From Apoderus coryli (Eukaryota; Arthropoda; Insecta; Coleoptera; Attelabidae), in assembly GCA_911728435.2 (NCBI GenBank), contig OU452201.1, positions 19,158,001-19,222,000 of the forward strand: a stretch of DNA of 64,000 nucleotides. The letters run 5' to 3'. Each line of letters begins with the position of its first letter. Within the stretch, counting starts at the first letter, position 1. The translations under genes were made by a program, and so were the position numbers. Positions 22,595-34,870 of the stretch are shown here, piece by piece. A model generated the notes under the pieces. It was given only the letters and a program-made list of their open reading frames with translations, had not been told where the DNA came from and searched no databases.

Positions 22595-23067
22595 TATGTT
22601 GGGCTAGTCAACAACATTATATGTTGCGACATCTAAGATGATCAGTGACATAAAATATATGAGAAATCTCTGATTAAATGAAACAGTTTTAAACCACATT
22701 ATGTGGAAAAAAATATCTAATTTAATTTTTACTGATAAAATGAAATTAAATTGGCATTATAAATCTTTAAAAATTAAATAAAACAAATTAATTAAAAGAT
22801 TCTACATTGTTTTAAGTTTTTTCTTTTTGTTATCCTTTTTACATCAAAAATATATACTGCGTAATTCCTCAAAAAAATTTTTGCTCTAAAAATTAAATTG
22901 TATTATTTCATTTTTAAAATTCATTATGTAAATTTAATTTCATTTAATAAATAAATAATTTTTTACTACTGTGGTTCAAAACTTTTTTGATTTAATCAGA
23001 GATTTCTAATATATTATATTACATCTTAGATGTCGATACATGTATCGTTGTTGACTAGCTCAACATA
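22595..23067. mobile_element. Fold-back element, about 473 bp
   Basis: The left arm begins TATGTTGGGCTAGTCAACAA and the right arm ends TTGTTGACTAGCTCAACATA. Matching continues inward through GACATCTAAGATG / CATCTTAGATGTC and AATCTCTGATTAAAT / ATTTAATCAGAGATT. The centre is AT-rich and noncoding, so it is a non-autonomous DNA element. Confidence 0.75.
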
Positions 23068-24966
23068 CAAAAAAAGAAAAAAGCCAATGAAATCAATCAG
23101 CCTTATGCGGTAAAAACATTGACTTCAATGTGAATATTGACATAATTTCAATAAATGTTGCCTTTCATTTCAATATTGAGCTTGATAGTATATGCTGTGG
23201 CGACAATTGACTACAACTTATTGAAATTTTATTTTGTTGAAATTAATGTCAAGTTTACATTTGACAACATTGTTTTTCGGGGTGATTTATAAAAATATAT
23301 TTTCTTTTTCTGCAATTCTTACCTCTAAATTTTAAAAACGTAAAAAACGAGGAAGCAGAAGCCCCTCTATAAACATTATTCTATGGGCGGGAGCCTTAGG
23401 ATATTTGTGTGCTCAACTTAACGGAGAAGAAAACTTTGTAAGAAGATCCTCAGTTCATTGGAAGAGGGCAAAACGATATGTCATCTTTTATGGCCAATAA
23501 CAATACCTAATATATTTTAAAAGATTTTTAATGAATGCGAGGTAAAACCCAGGAGAATCTACTTTAAACAGGAGCAGACGGGGGTGGAATACCTGTAATA
23601 GAGATTTTAAGAAATTTGAAAAAAAAACTTTTAGCCGTTTTATGAAAGATCTTAATTTATAGATAGTGGAACTTGGATAGTACTAATAATCCTAAACTAA
23701 AATACTATAAATATATATTATACAGGGTGAGTCACGAGGAACTGTACATACTTTTACCATAAGTAGAGGCACATTAGGGGATCATCAAATGACCATTAAA
23801 AACTGTCTCCTTGTTTTCATTATTAATATACAGGGTGAATTATGCACAGAAAAAAAAACTTGGTTTATCCAAATTAAAAATATTATTTAGAGGTGAATTT
23901 GCTAGTTTTCGCAAAATTTTTGTTAAAGTAGTAAATGTAGTTATCAAGTATGAGTAACTACATTATCTAAAAACGACAATTTTTCCTGCTAAGCTGATAT
24001 CTTCTCATCTAAACGAGACTTGTATGTGCATTAGTTAAATAAGATTTCAAATTGTGAACCTATATAAAATTTTATTTGCGCTAAATGAGTTCGGTATTCT
24101 GTTTGAATTAGGTATTGTACACCTACAGATTTCCATACGTACCCACTTAGGTGTAGCTATTATTATTAAGAAAATACTTAATGAGGTAATTAGGTAGGTA
24201 CCTATACGTACCTAACTATTCTCAAAAATCGTTTTATGAAACCCAAAACTAAATTAGTTCTAATAGGAACATATACCTACCTACCTATAAATTTTATTTA
24301 TCTGCTTTAGTATATTAATGGACCTAGGTATGTGCATTATAATATTTAAGTATAAATAAGATTTTAACAACTAAGTACATAGCTAAAATAGGCACTGATT
24401 TAATTAAATCTGTGTAATAGTTATTTTACCTAATACTTCTCAATTACGAAATTTCTATCCTCCAAAATATCGAATTATTTTATCTGGTAGAGATAGGAAC
24501 CTATAGTTGTCTACATAAGTCGTCATTCTATTCCAGCCAACGGTTATTCCCCGTTCTACCTAATGTGTTTGTCCCCGCTGCTAGTCGACGTACCTAAAAC
24601 CCTTTGTAGAGCGGGTGCCGAAAACAACATCTTCTATGTGTACCGGCTTGTACCTAGCCCGTCTCGCTTGGTGTAGAGGGGGGGGGTTTCATTTTGGTAT
24701 TTTTTGATTAGAGTCTTGGCGTCGCTCTAACTAGGCTTTAGTTATTTTGCGTTTTGTGTTCTAATCTGAAGATATTTCAATTTCAAAATTTGATCTATTG
24801 ATAGTATATACCTAGGTATTGATCTCCCAATTTCTACAAGTGGTGAGGACGGACTATACAGATACAGTAACAGATATTAACCAATGTGCATCCAACATAA
24901 TTAAGTGTAGTGATTAGTGATTAGTTTGGCGTGTTGAGTTTTGTTAAATATATATTATTAATATCT

Positions 24967-25030
24967 ATGGAGGAAACAAAAGAAATATTAATTAGCTGGA
25001 ATCTGGGGGAGCTCGTTGACACTTTTCTCG
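24967..25030 (+). CDS. Probable first coding exon of an unidentified gene (MEETKEILISWNL...)
   Basis: ATG at 24967 opens 21 codons, MEETKEILISWNLGELVDTF then L, and one base before a consensus donor GTAAGTAA. The peptide resembles the start of a SAM-like domain (acidic MEE, a Trp-Asn-Leu helix), a common N-terminus in insect hypothetical and transposon-derived proteins. About 400 bases upstream are richer in GC than the surroundings, which could be promoter and leader. I found no convincing second exon in phase 1. It lies inside the CACAG-ended element, so it may be an element gene or a captured host exon. It runs antisense to the otopetrin gene. Confidence 0.45.
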
Positions 25031-25719
25031 GTAAGTAAATTATTATTGTTTAATTATTTATTTTTATAATTTTACGACCAATGCAAACAATGTTATTTCA
25101 TAGCAATAGCAAATATTATAACTTTTGGCAATAGATACCTATCTACAGACGTATTATTTAGTGGTTAGTTAATCATAATTTAAAATACTTTTTCTAATTT
25201 AATCATTTTTAATATGGTGGAGGCAAAATTCCTTATCATTTATAGCAACTAAACAATAGTTTAGATGGGTTCACGATAATATATTTAATTTGCCAGGGAC
25301 GGATTAATTTTTAGCAAATTAATGCAGTTTTTCAAAAGAAGTTACATAAATATTTTAGCTAGGTATGACTTTTTTCTTTCTTTTGTAAAGGTAGGTATGT
25401 ATTTATTTGTTTACCATTTTACCAATGTCTGTAAATTAGGAGTTGTGGATTGGAATTGTCTTATCATTCCTCGTACGTACCGGTAGAATCTGTTATTTTA
25501 CTTAGTTTCCTCATAAGGAATCTAAAGTTTCTTTGATCATTTTTTTTTTTGTTTCAGCGTCATTGTTTTTCGGAAAAACTCGATTTTTTTTTAAATAGCC
25601 AATACATTTTAGGTTTATTTGTCCCCAAATTAGATAACTACCTAGTACCTAGTTAGTAGATCTTGAAATGTATAATATTTATAGTAGAAAATGAATTAGG
25701 TATAAACTATATTTTACAA

Positions 25720-26555
25720 GGCCGTATTTTTTTTTTAAGAAAATGCAATTTTTTTGCGATTTTAGTTTTTATTGATTTCTGACATTATTTTTACTGATAT
25801 AAAAAACTTAAAAGCTCTCATTGTTACTTTTTTATGAGAAAAATATAGCGTTTACAAATTTTCATTACGACGTTTCGTTTTTGAAAAACCATCAACTTCG
25901 ATTTTTTAAATACGGCCCTCGATTTTTTATTGTTAAATTTAAAGCCATTTTCAAAACAAAAATAGATGTAACGGAATGGTTTCAACAAGTTTTCAGTATT
26001 TTTAGCTGTTATTTAAACTTCCAGAAAAATCGCCATAGTTTGGCACTTATTTTGCGTAAAAGAAAGAAAGGCGTTTCTTGAATAATTTCAAAAAGCACAA
26101 AAATTTTAACTAAATTTAAAAAACTGCGTACAGAATAAAATGTGCTGACAGAAATAAATTGGCAAATAATAATAAATAATTTTGATTAACGTCGAAAGAA
26201 TTTTATTGCAAAAATTACTAATTAGGTATATACTCTGCATTCAGTCAGTTAAGTCCCAAACTATGGCAATTTTTCTTGAATAAGTTTAAATATCAACTAA
26301 AAATATTGAAAAGTTGTTTAAACCACCTATTTTTGAATTGAAAATGGCTTTAAATTTAACAATAGAAAATCAAGGGCCGTATTTAAAAAATCGAAGTTGA
26401 TGTTTTTTCGAAAACGAAACGTCGAGTCTCCTCAAAAAGCAACAATGAGAAAGTGCTTTTCATTTTTTTATATATCTGTAAAAATAATGTCTGAAATCAA
26501 TAAAAACTAATATCGCAAAAAATTGATTTTTAAGAAATTCTCGAAAACTGCTAAA
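25720..26555. repeat. Inverted repeat pair inside the CACAG element
   Basis: 25725-25960 and 26310-26550 match in opposite orientation, for example ACATCAACTTCGATTTTTTA-like sequence and AATACGGCCCTCGATTTT against AAAATCAAGGGCCGTATT. The arms are about 230 bases and diverged. No coding capacity; the plus-strand frame at 25821-26081 is accidental. Confidence 0.65.
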
Positions 26556-26869
26556 TTTACTTTACTTTTGAAAACACCATTTAAAAGGTGTTTAAATTGT
26601 ACAACTTTTCTCTAAGTTAACCGACATTGTCACTCCGACCGTTTCCAAGATCAACCAACCCTAGTTGTTTATGTGCTGAGCAATATTCTCAGGAATTCCG
26701 GCAAAGGATTCAGCCGCATTATACCTACCCACTTTAACATGTGTAGATTGAAGTTTGACTATATATACCTAGCTTATATTATACCTAATACAAGATTTTC
26801 AGTAGGCTTAAGTTTATTTTAAAAAAATAAATAAATAAGAGTCGCACTAAAAACCTGATGGTGGTTCAG

Positions 26870-27424
26870 ATAAAAAAAAACGTAAGCACCACAGGAACCC
26901 TCAAATCTTGTCTACCCCTTCTAGAAAAAAATAGTAGAAGAGAGAGCCAAACACTATTTGTCATTTAAATAAAAATATATTGTATGTTAGCAAAGTTTAT
27001 TAGTTATTTTAGTAATGTAGAAAAATTTACTGGATAGACATTAAACGAATATCATCACTAAAATAACTAGTAAACTTTGCTAGCATACAATATACTTTTC
27101 TTTAAATGACAAATAGTGTTTGTCTCTCCCAGACAAGGAGCATATGTAAACTATTCAAGAATATTATCTAAATGACATAATGTCTATCCAGTAAATTTTT
27201 CTACATTACTAAAATTACTAATAAACTTTGCTGGCATACAATATATTTTTATTTAAATGACAAAAAGTGTTTGTCTCTTTTAGACAAGAAGCATATGTAA
27301 ACTATTCAAGAATATTATCTAAATGACATAATGTCTATCCAGTAAATTTTTCTAGAAGGGGTAGACAAGGTTTTGGCTGTCCCTGTGGTGCTTACGTTTT
27401 TTATCTATCTGAACCAAGGTTTTT
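26870..27424. repeat. Subterminal inverted repeats flanking tandem copies
   Basis: GGTTCAGATAAAAAAAAACG (26870) and its complement (to 27417) bracket repeats of about 190 bases that share GACAATATTCAAG-type blocks: AAACTATTCAAGAATATTAT occurs at 27148 and 27300, and ACTGGATAGACATTA / TAATGTCTATCCAGT occurs in both orientations at 27030, 27178 and 27331. This gives strong self-complementarity at the 3' end of the element. Confidence 0.65.
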
Positions 27425-28165
27425 TTTTCTGTGTGGATCTTCACCAAAACTATGTTTCGTCATATCTTTTCAATGATTAAGTCGATTTATCTCATTTTTT
27501 TATAAAAGTGTGTATTGGTGCCTGGCAACTAACTGACATATTCAGAAATGAGAAAATCCAGGTCCATCTTTGAGAAAAATTGTGGGACTGCTTCATATTC
27601 AACACTTCACCCTGTCTATGATTTTTCAAAAATCTGATATAATTTTTTCAGAGGGCATAAATAGACAGTTAGACTTGGGTATTTGAATTTTTTGTTACAC
27701 TCACCTCACATTTCCAATTAAAGATTCATTTTAGAGCCAAATTGAAAATTGACAATAATGAAATATCTTACTGTATAATAATGTTTAGTTATTAAAAAGA
27801 AATATTTAAAATACACAGAAACGACATACACTGTGCTCCAGTATGGTAAATACCATAATTTGATTTGATTTACAGGGCCGGATTTAAAAATCTGGCATAT
27901 CTGGTTCATCCCAATAATTCACCCTGTATGTAACTTTTTCCACCCGTAATAGACAGAAAACAGATAAAGAATGTTTGTAATAACATAGTTTTCTTATTTG
28001 TTTGAGGAAAACTCATGTGTCTAATTATTTTAATCGGAATGAAATGAACAAGCTAGGGAAATGTTTATTCATAAATTAAGAAATAAAACAAAAAACAATA
28101 ACCAAACAATAAAACAGTTTTAACAATGTGGAACAAAGTAAAAAACAAATTAATAAACGTTATGA

Positions 28166-28357
28166 TTATAAAAGATGTTCAAAATGAAATCCATCTGCCT
28201 CAATACACTTTTCTTGACGAATGTTGAAATGGGTAATGGACTTTCTGATTGTCAGTGGGTCATTTCTGATAATATTGCAACAATTAATAATTCTGTTAAT
28301 GAGCTGTTGTGTTTTATAATCGTAATGTTTATTAAATTGTTTTTTACTTTTTTCCAC
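28166..28357 (-). pseudogene. Mariner-type transposase C-terminal remnant
   Basis: The frame ends NIRQEKCIEADGFHFEHLL and then a stop. This is the well-known C-terminus (CIEANGGHFEHLL) of insect mariner-related transposases with the DUF4817-type N-terminus. The catalytic domain is missing, and the upstream part of the frame is arm sequence of the host element. Confidence 0.75.
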
Positions 28358-29179
28358 ATTGTTAAAACTGTTTTATTGTTTGGTTATTATTTTTTATTTT
28401 ATTTCTTAATTTATGAATAAACATTTTCTTGACTTATTCATTTCATTCCGATTAAAATAATTAGTCACATGAGTTTTCCTCAAACAAATAAGAAAACTAG
28501 GTTATTACAAACATTTTTTATCTGTATTCTGTCTATTACAAGTGGAAAAAGTTACATACAGGGTGAATTATTGGAATGAACCAGATATGCCAGATATTTA
28601 AATGCGGCCCTGTAAATCAATTCAAATTATGGTATTTACCATACTGGAGCACAGTGTGTGTCGTTTCTATTTATTTTGAGGATTTATTTTTAATAACTAA
28701 ACGTTATTATACAGTAAGATACTTCATTATTGCCAATTTTCAATTTGGCTCTAAAATGAATCTTTAATTGGAAATGTGAGGTGAGTGTAACAAAAAATTC
28801 AAATACCCAGGTCCGACTGTCTATTTATGCTCTCTGAAAAAATTATATCAGATTTCCGAAAAATTATATACAGGGTGAAGTGTTGAATATGAAGCATTCC
28901 CACAAATTTTCTCGAAGACGGACCTGGATTTGTTCAATTCTGAGTATGTCAGTTAGTTGCCAGACACCAATACACACTTTTATAAAAAAAAAATGAGATA
29001 AATCGACTTAATCATTGAAAAGATATGACGAAACATTGTTTTGGTGAAGATCCATAATTCACCCTGTATATTAATAATCAAAACAAGGAGACATTTTTTA
29101 ATGGTCATTTGATAATCCCCTAACGTGCCTCTACTTATGGTAGAAGTATGTACAGTTCCTAGTGACTCACCCTGTATAT

Positions 29180-31700
29180 ATACTAAAATTGGATTTCCAA
29201 AAACAAAGTATTTTATATAAAAGTTGTAAAAATATCAAAACTTTTCGAAGAAATACTTTACTTTTAAATTTACTGTTTCAGAGACATCGGCAGTTTGATG
29301 AATAAGGTATTTAAATATGACGACGAAACAAAACTGATTATATCAATTTATATAGAAATTATGCTAATAAATTTCCGTAGCAAAAATATTTTCTGTCAAA
29401 CAGAAGATAATTTATTGATAACATTTGAGAAACTCAGCCTGATTTTTTACACAAACTATACAATTACATTATTAAAATTAATATTTAAACATTATGCATA
29501 CGTTTTAAAGTTTATTAAGTAGGTATATACCCATCTAAACACCAGGAAATTATGCGTTTAGTATGTATAGTCCGTACTATGTTGTCTATCTATAATAATG
29601 CAGAGAAAATAGATAAATAATAACAGTTTCTGGACGTTTTGCAGGCACAAGTTTGATTTATTACCTTTTTTTTTTTGTCAAAAACCGTTCGCAGTATATA
29701 ATTTGTAATACCGTTTATGTGATACCTAATTAAAATAATTACAAAAATGTAGCTGATCTACAAAGAGATATCCTGTTTTGCAATACGGAAATTAATATTT
29801 ATACCTATACTATATTGATGTAGACGGAATGCAAAGGATTTAAAGAATTCAACAGACCGATTGCGATTTTTTCAATATTAGCAAACACCACGATATATAA
29901 ACTAATGAAAGAGGTACCTACTATAATTGTTAGCTGCGTACTTTACATAGCAAAACCGTAAATTCCTCAATTATATAATTAATAAAATATAGTTTTAGGG
30001 TGTGCTAATATTATAAATATTTTAACTATTTCGATATTGGTAAAAATACGTTAAAATATATCTACTAACTAATAAATTTACATTATTCTATAAAATTTTG
30101 TATTTAAATCTGTAAAAATAGTGTGAGAAATCTATACCCAGTTGAAATTGAACTATCATATTTTAATAATTTCTTTTTGTAAAATTCGCTATTATATTTG
30201 CGATGCACCTGGAAATTTGATAACTTAGGGATCAAACTATGTCGGATTGAGGTCAAAACCGCAACAGAACATTTCTTTTCCACTGAAACTAGGTCGACTT
30301 TGCTATACTAATGAATTAATGAAAAAGAAACTTCTAAAGCAGATTCAAAATAGTACTTTTTTCGAATAAAATACCCAATTTCGACTTCGATTCGTCTCTT
30401 AAGTTACGGATGCACCTTAACGAGTACCTACTGCAATTAAAAATCATAAATATTATTATCTACATAAGACCACATGATTCACAATACGAGAACTAAAGTC
30501 TCTTTGCGATCAGAGCATGTGTCTATGGTATAGACAGCCCTAAAAATGGGGACCCATACATACAAATGTTTAAGGATTTTTGTTTATTATTTAACTTTGT
30601 CTGATTCTGCCAGAATATTCAATTATTGTCTAAATATTATTTATTATGTTTAAGTTTTGTTGACCCGATTTATAACTAAGAGTAGTTTCGACGTTAGTAA
30701 TATACAGTGTGTGAACTGTGAAATGCGTTATAATAGCAAAACATAATTTTAAGATACATAGAAGTAAATCAGTCATTAGTTGTGGGTGCGATTTATAAAT
30801 TATAATTCAATAAATATTCTCTCGTTTGATTGTAAAAGTAAACATTTTCAGTTGTACGTGTAGAAATACTCGTATGTGTTTCACATGCATTAAGGGCAAC
30901 ATGCATTCTCTGTTATACAATCCATGATCCACGAAGATTTAAAATTTGTAAAAAGTAAGTTTCTTCTAATGTTGATAGAGGCAGGTAGTTGTAGATTGAG
31001 AGACGGTATCAGGCCTGGATTCTAATGTCTATATGTGGCTGACAATTATGTCTTTAGCAATTTGATTTCGCATTTAGGTGTTCTATGATATGTAGGTTTA
31101 GGTTAACCAGGTTGTATTAATGTGTGTGTGTTACTTACCTAGTTTATTAATTTATAGAATACACTCAACACAGAGCAATTCTGAGAAATATGAGAGACGT
31201 ATTTATTTTTTTTAAATCGGTAAGCGCTGAGCTCTAATTGTGTATGGTTTCTCTATTTATATTTTTTTTATAAAAGAAAAAAAACTGGTATTGATGAGAC
31301 CATTTGTTGCGCTCTGTTACTATAACATCATTCTGAAATTAACTTCGAACCGTTCAGTATTAACTGATTTCATTTGTGCACAATAATTGTGTCTCAAAAT
31401 TAATAAAATCTAAAAACTTCCTTCCTATTGCAGATATCCAATATCTGCAATTAACAATTACACTGAGGTATTTTATTAATTCAGAATGTCTCATTAACAT
31501 AAAATATAAGTTTAAAGAATATCCGTTGTCCTTAAATGGATTAATTAATAGGTATTAAAAGAAACGGCATATTTCTAATGCAATAAACGATATAAAGTGT
31601 AATTATTTTTTCTGCATTGGTGTCGAACCAGATCCTATAGATTTAAATAAAGAATGTGGCATACGTTGTATAATTTTGATGTACCAATCTTACTTAAATA
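29180..31700. other. Intron sequence, no feature identified
   Basis: AT-rich sequence without recognised genes or repeats. The plus frame at 29295-29522 lacks any motif. Confidence 0.45.
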
Positions 31701-32835
31701 GGGTTCAAGAAAATACCATTCATCACAAGAAACTTCAATTTAGTTGTACAGGGTTGGTCAAAAATATAGAAATATTATTATGTTAAAAACTAAAGATTTT
31801 GCAATATAGGGAAGTCATTCTTGATAAGAGTTTTTGCTTGAATAGTGAGTACAATTCACGTTATCAAATTTTCATTTATACAAGAAACATAAAGTAGGGA
31901 CTACTACTACTAAAGTATTATTTTCAAGTTTAATTTTTAAATACATAATACGAAGATAATTACAACAATTTCGTTAAAAAAAATAAACGGGTGAGCAATA
32001 TGATGAAGATATCAAATTTCAAAAAAGCACCCCTATATTCATCAAATTTTTCTAATTGCCTTAAATATTTGAAGGAATGCCTGTTTTCTTCCTGGGGTAT
32101 TGAACGGATAGCCTGAGTAATTTTGTCTTTTAACACATCAATATTATTTGGTATTGGAATAGCATAAACAATTTTTTTATACGGTCCCATATATACATGT
32201 CGGTGATTGTTAAGAGCTTCTTAGCGTCCACAAAATTGGACAAATTCGACCAATCCATTTTGGGCCAAATTTATGATTCAGCCATTCCGTAACCTGAAGA
32301 GCATAATTTGCCGGACAACCATCCTGTGGATAGATATCGCGCACCACACGTTCACTGTTTAAAATATTGCCTTCGATTCATTATTCAAAATCCCGGGTTT
32401 TCTGGAGACTAATACCTGACGTGCTACAGTCCTATTAGTGGAAAAAGATTTCCACTAATGGGCATTAAGTTACTTAATCCACTTAAAATTTGTCTTTTTC
32501 TTTTTGATGTTTAAAACCGAACCAGTTCTTTGGAACTTGTTTATTACTTTGCACATTAAATTTTTGATAGCTTGAATGAATTAATTATTGAAGCAAAAAC
32601 TTTTATCAAGAATTACTTTTTTCCGTATATTGCAAAATAAGGTATGTTTACTCTTACGCAAAATAACATTTTTATATTTTTCACCAACCATGTACCACTC
32701 AATTGAAGTTTCTTGATGATGAATGCTATTTTCTAAACAATCAAAAACTTTTATCAAGAATGACTTTTTTTCGTATCTTTCACTTTTTGATTCATTGGCC
32801 CTCTTGTATAATGAATCTGCAGACATACTGTATGT
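31700..32835. mobile_element. Mariner-like element remnant with inverted flanks
   Basis: 31715-31845 and 32580-32740 match in opposite orientation (for example TCTTGATAAGAGTTTTTGCTTG against CAAAAACTTTTATCAAGA, and GAAACTTCAATT against AATTGAAGTTTC). The left copy carries TA-CAGGGTTGGTCA at about 31748, a mariner-style end. A transposase fragment lies between. Confidence 0.6.
31960..32385 (-). pseudogene. Mariner-type transposase fragment, catalytic C-terminal part
   Basis: On the minus strand the frames read DGCPANYALQVTEWLN, KWIGRICPILW, TITDMYIWDRIKKIVYAIPI and ITQAIRSIPQE. This matches the DDE end of IS630/Tc1-mariner transposases (QQDGAPPHYA...WPPRSPDLTPLDFFLWG). The hallmark WPPRSPDL is mutated to LWTLRSS with a stop, and frame changes occur between 32190 and 32220. 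It is inactive. Confidence 0.8.
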
Positions 32836-32899
32836 AAATATTTTGTGGAGCAGACACCTTTTATTAATTATTCTTTTTTGATTATTCAACAAACAAAAC

Positions 32900-34400
32900 T
32901 AAACCTCCATTATTTTTGGCTTTTAAAATATGTTTTAATGAATATTTGTTTCAAAACAATTACATTTACAACGTAGCTTTTGCGTATAATTTCGCCTTTT
33001 TATGTTTAATTTGATTTATGAATAAATAAACACTTAAAAACTATGAACATTCACCGTTAAAGAATTAATTGTTTCCATTGTTTCAGAATTTTCTAAGGGC
33101 CTATTTATTCATAAATTAAAATACATCTGAAGAACGGGGTTTGGAACCTGTTAGTCAAAAAATAATAATAATAATCAAAAAGAAAATAAAGTCAAACTTC
33201 TATAACTCGAATCTCAAAGAATACTTAAAACACGATTTTTTTTATTAGACTTGGAGAGAAATTCGAGTTATAGCAATTCGAGTCCTAGAGAAAAAAAGAC
33301 CTTCGAGTTCGAGAGTTTCGTCTGTAAATACTATTACACGGTAAATATATATAACTAAGTATCTAACTATACCCTTTGTGTCACTCCTTCTTATTTAGGT
33401 CACACCTGGCTAGCAGGCTACTATCGATCAGAACTGCATAATAAAGCTCTTTTATAGGATATAATAAATACACAAGTGTTGACACTTTAAAATACCTTAA
33501 TAGCCTGTTTATATACATATAATATATGCAGACCGCCTATAGTGTAACATGAAAAGAACCAGACAACTGTTTCTACTTTGAAGTGCTTTAAAATCAACCC
33601 TTAAAGTCTTTAAGTGATAGCTGATATTTAGATTATAAATTAATTAATAAATAAAGTACTTACTGCTATATATTATATAAATCTTTAATAGAATTGTTAT
33701 TTTCTTACCTAATATAAAAGATATAAAACAATTCACAAAATACAAAACAAAAAACACATGAAGTAGTTTATATTTAAAGATATGATTGAACGATATGTGC
33801 AAAATAAATTTCTAAGTCATAATCCCGACAAAATATAAATTCCTGATGTGTGTTTACTGATCGCGACACGCGTCAATTTGTGGCAATAAACTATTATTGC
33901 ACGTCGCCACCATGGCAATGATTTTTTAACTGTTTGCAACAAGGTACAATAAGTTTATTTACCGGAAAAGGGCATGCCGCGAACACAATAATATACCGGA
34001 AATAAGGAAAGTTTTAAAAATCATATTTTACTATAAATCGGGATATTATTATTATTGTGAATTTGTGCGTTTTATATGGAAGCTCACAGCCTACTTTAAT
34101 GCAGATTTAGTGTATTATACCTACAGGATTCTACTCTGGGTATATTTTTGTTGAATTGTTGTGTAGGAGCACAGCGTCGTTGGCGTTGGAGTTGCGCGTG
34201 AGTTAGATAAGAGTTGAAAATACTTCAATGACGATAAAGATTAACATGGAAATAGTAAAGATATGTATGGAAACAACAATTTATTAAAATTATAAAACAA
34301 TAAAATATTTCAAAAAGCCCACACTAAATTAAAATATAAAACCAAGCATGGTATAGATTCATGTCACTATAGTATGGACATATTATAATGTTTCTACCCA
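32900..34400. other. Intron sequence, no firm feature
   Basis: A fragment of the Penelope-like tail (TTTTGTGGAGCAGACACC) sits at 32842. A somewhat GC-richer patch at 33855-33980 contains GCCACCATGG on the plus strand, but that frame stops after five codons. Confidence 0.4.
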
Positions 34401-34403
34401 CGC

Positions 34404-34870
34404 GCTAAAAATTGAGATAAAAACGGAAATAACAATTTTGAAGTCCCCTGAGACGAATAAGACCATTTCTCAGAAGGAAGTCTGTCTGTCTGTCTGTATG
34501 TCTGTTTGTATTCTTCCATGGTAACGCCAAAACGCTTCAAACGAATTGAGCTAAATTTTCGTATATGAATTTGGGTGATTCACAGCATGAACCCATTAGT
34601 TAAAATCGCTATGATTCTTAAATAGCAGTAGCGGTCGACAGGTCATTTAAAAGCACTTTTTATGGTCTTTACAGCAATAGCTGAAGTTGTTTTGAAATTT
34701 ACCTCCTTAGTTCTCGAGGAAATTGCTTTTAAAATTAAAAAAAAGTTAGGTTAATCGTAATAATAATAATGGGTATGGTATAGGTATGGCTGTAGCTCAG
34801 TGCTAAAATGTCCGTTTTGTATGCATGCATGCGGAAAGTCCTGGGTTCTAATTCCAACTCTTGTAAATTT
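34404..34870 (+). repeat. GTCTGTC-type interspersed repeat with tRNA-like 3' part
   Basis: This copy runs from TTGAGATAAAAACGGAAATA through GTCTGTCTGTCTGTATG and AAACGAATTGAGCTAAATTTT to a tRNA-like segment at 34788-34860. Related copies lie at 35085-35210, 43360-43812 (minus), 50930-51005, 56572-57265 (minus) and 61185-61565. Members also share ATTGTAAACGCTC and GGGAAAGTA at the outer end. Confidence 0.7.
34788..34860 (+). repeat. tRNA-like segment of the GTCTGTC repeat
   Basis: An A-box-like TGTAGCTCAGTG (34791-34802) and a B-box-like GGTTCTAATTCC (34844-34855) are spaced as in a tRNA gene. The TTC of the B box and the acceptor stem are degraded, so it is a tRNA-derived repeat and not a functional tRNA. 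Confidence 0.55.

Larger units (their letters stand above)
23845..27433. mobile_element. 3.6-kb DNA element with CACAG...CTGTG ends
   Basis: It starts CACAGAAAAAAAAACTTGGTT and ends with the complement (AACCAAGGTTTTTTTTTCTGTG), and it is flanked by a TG dinucleotide on each side. Comparing with the intact right arm of the host element (ATTATGGATCTTCACC) shows the exact uninterrupted site, so both boundaries are certain and the 2-bp duplication is TG. The inside holds a promoter-like block with a first exon (24540-25030), a fold-back pair (25720-25960 with 26310-26555) and a second inverted and tandem block (26870-27424). No transposase is visible. The superfamily is unknown; CMC-type elements have similar ends. 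Confidence 0.75.
23831..29066. mobile_element. Inner mariner-like element with long inverted arms and transposase remnant
   Basis: Inner ends CAGGGTGAATTATG (23831) and its complement (to 29066) are again next to TA. The arms are very long: 27434-28171 on the left matches 28305-29053 on the right. The left arm is split at 23844 by the CACAG-ended insert. The short spacer holds the last codons of a mariner-type transposase (28166-28357, minus), so this is a deletion derivative of an autonomous element. Confidence 0.7.
23723..29174. mobile_element. Outer mariner-like element with nested insertions
   Basis: The left end TA-CAGGGTGAGTCACGAGGAAC (from 23723) and right end GTTCCTAGTGACTCACCCTG-TA (to 29174) are inverted and flanked by TA on both sides, the Tc1/mariner target duplication. 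The two arms match for about 100 bases, then each runs into a second, inner pair of ends. Confidence 0.75.

Noticed and set aside
24540..24850. Long terminal repeat ending before AAGTGGTGAGGACGG (retrotransposon primer-site-like)
   Set aside because: No second copy of the sequence in the window and no gag or pol downstream.
25821..26081. 86-codon plus-strand frame
   Set aside because: Lies in one arm of a diverged inverted repeat, low-complexity Phe/Lys composition, no motif.
26941..27350. CRISPR-like repeated units
   Set aside because: Eukaryotic context, repeats of about 190 bases in mixed orientation, no short repeat with unique spacers.
29281..29305. AG-GT bounded micro-exon as second exon of the SAM-like gene
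   Set aside because: In the required phase it reaches TGA after five codons, and it lies outside the element that holds the first exon.
33890..33935. Plus-strand start with strong GCCACCATGG context
   Set aside because: The frame stops after five codons and no donor follows.
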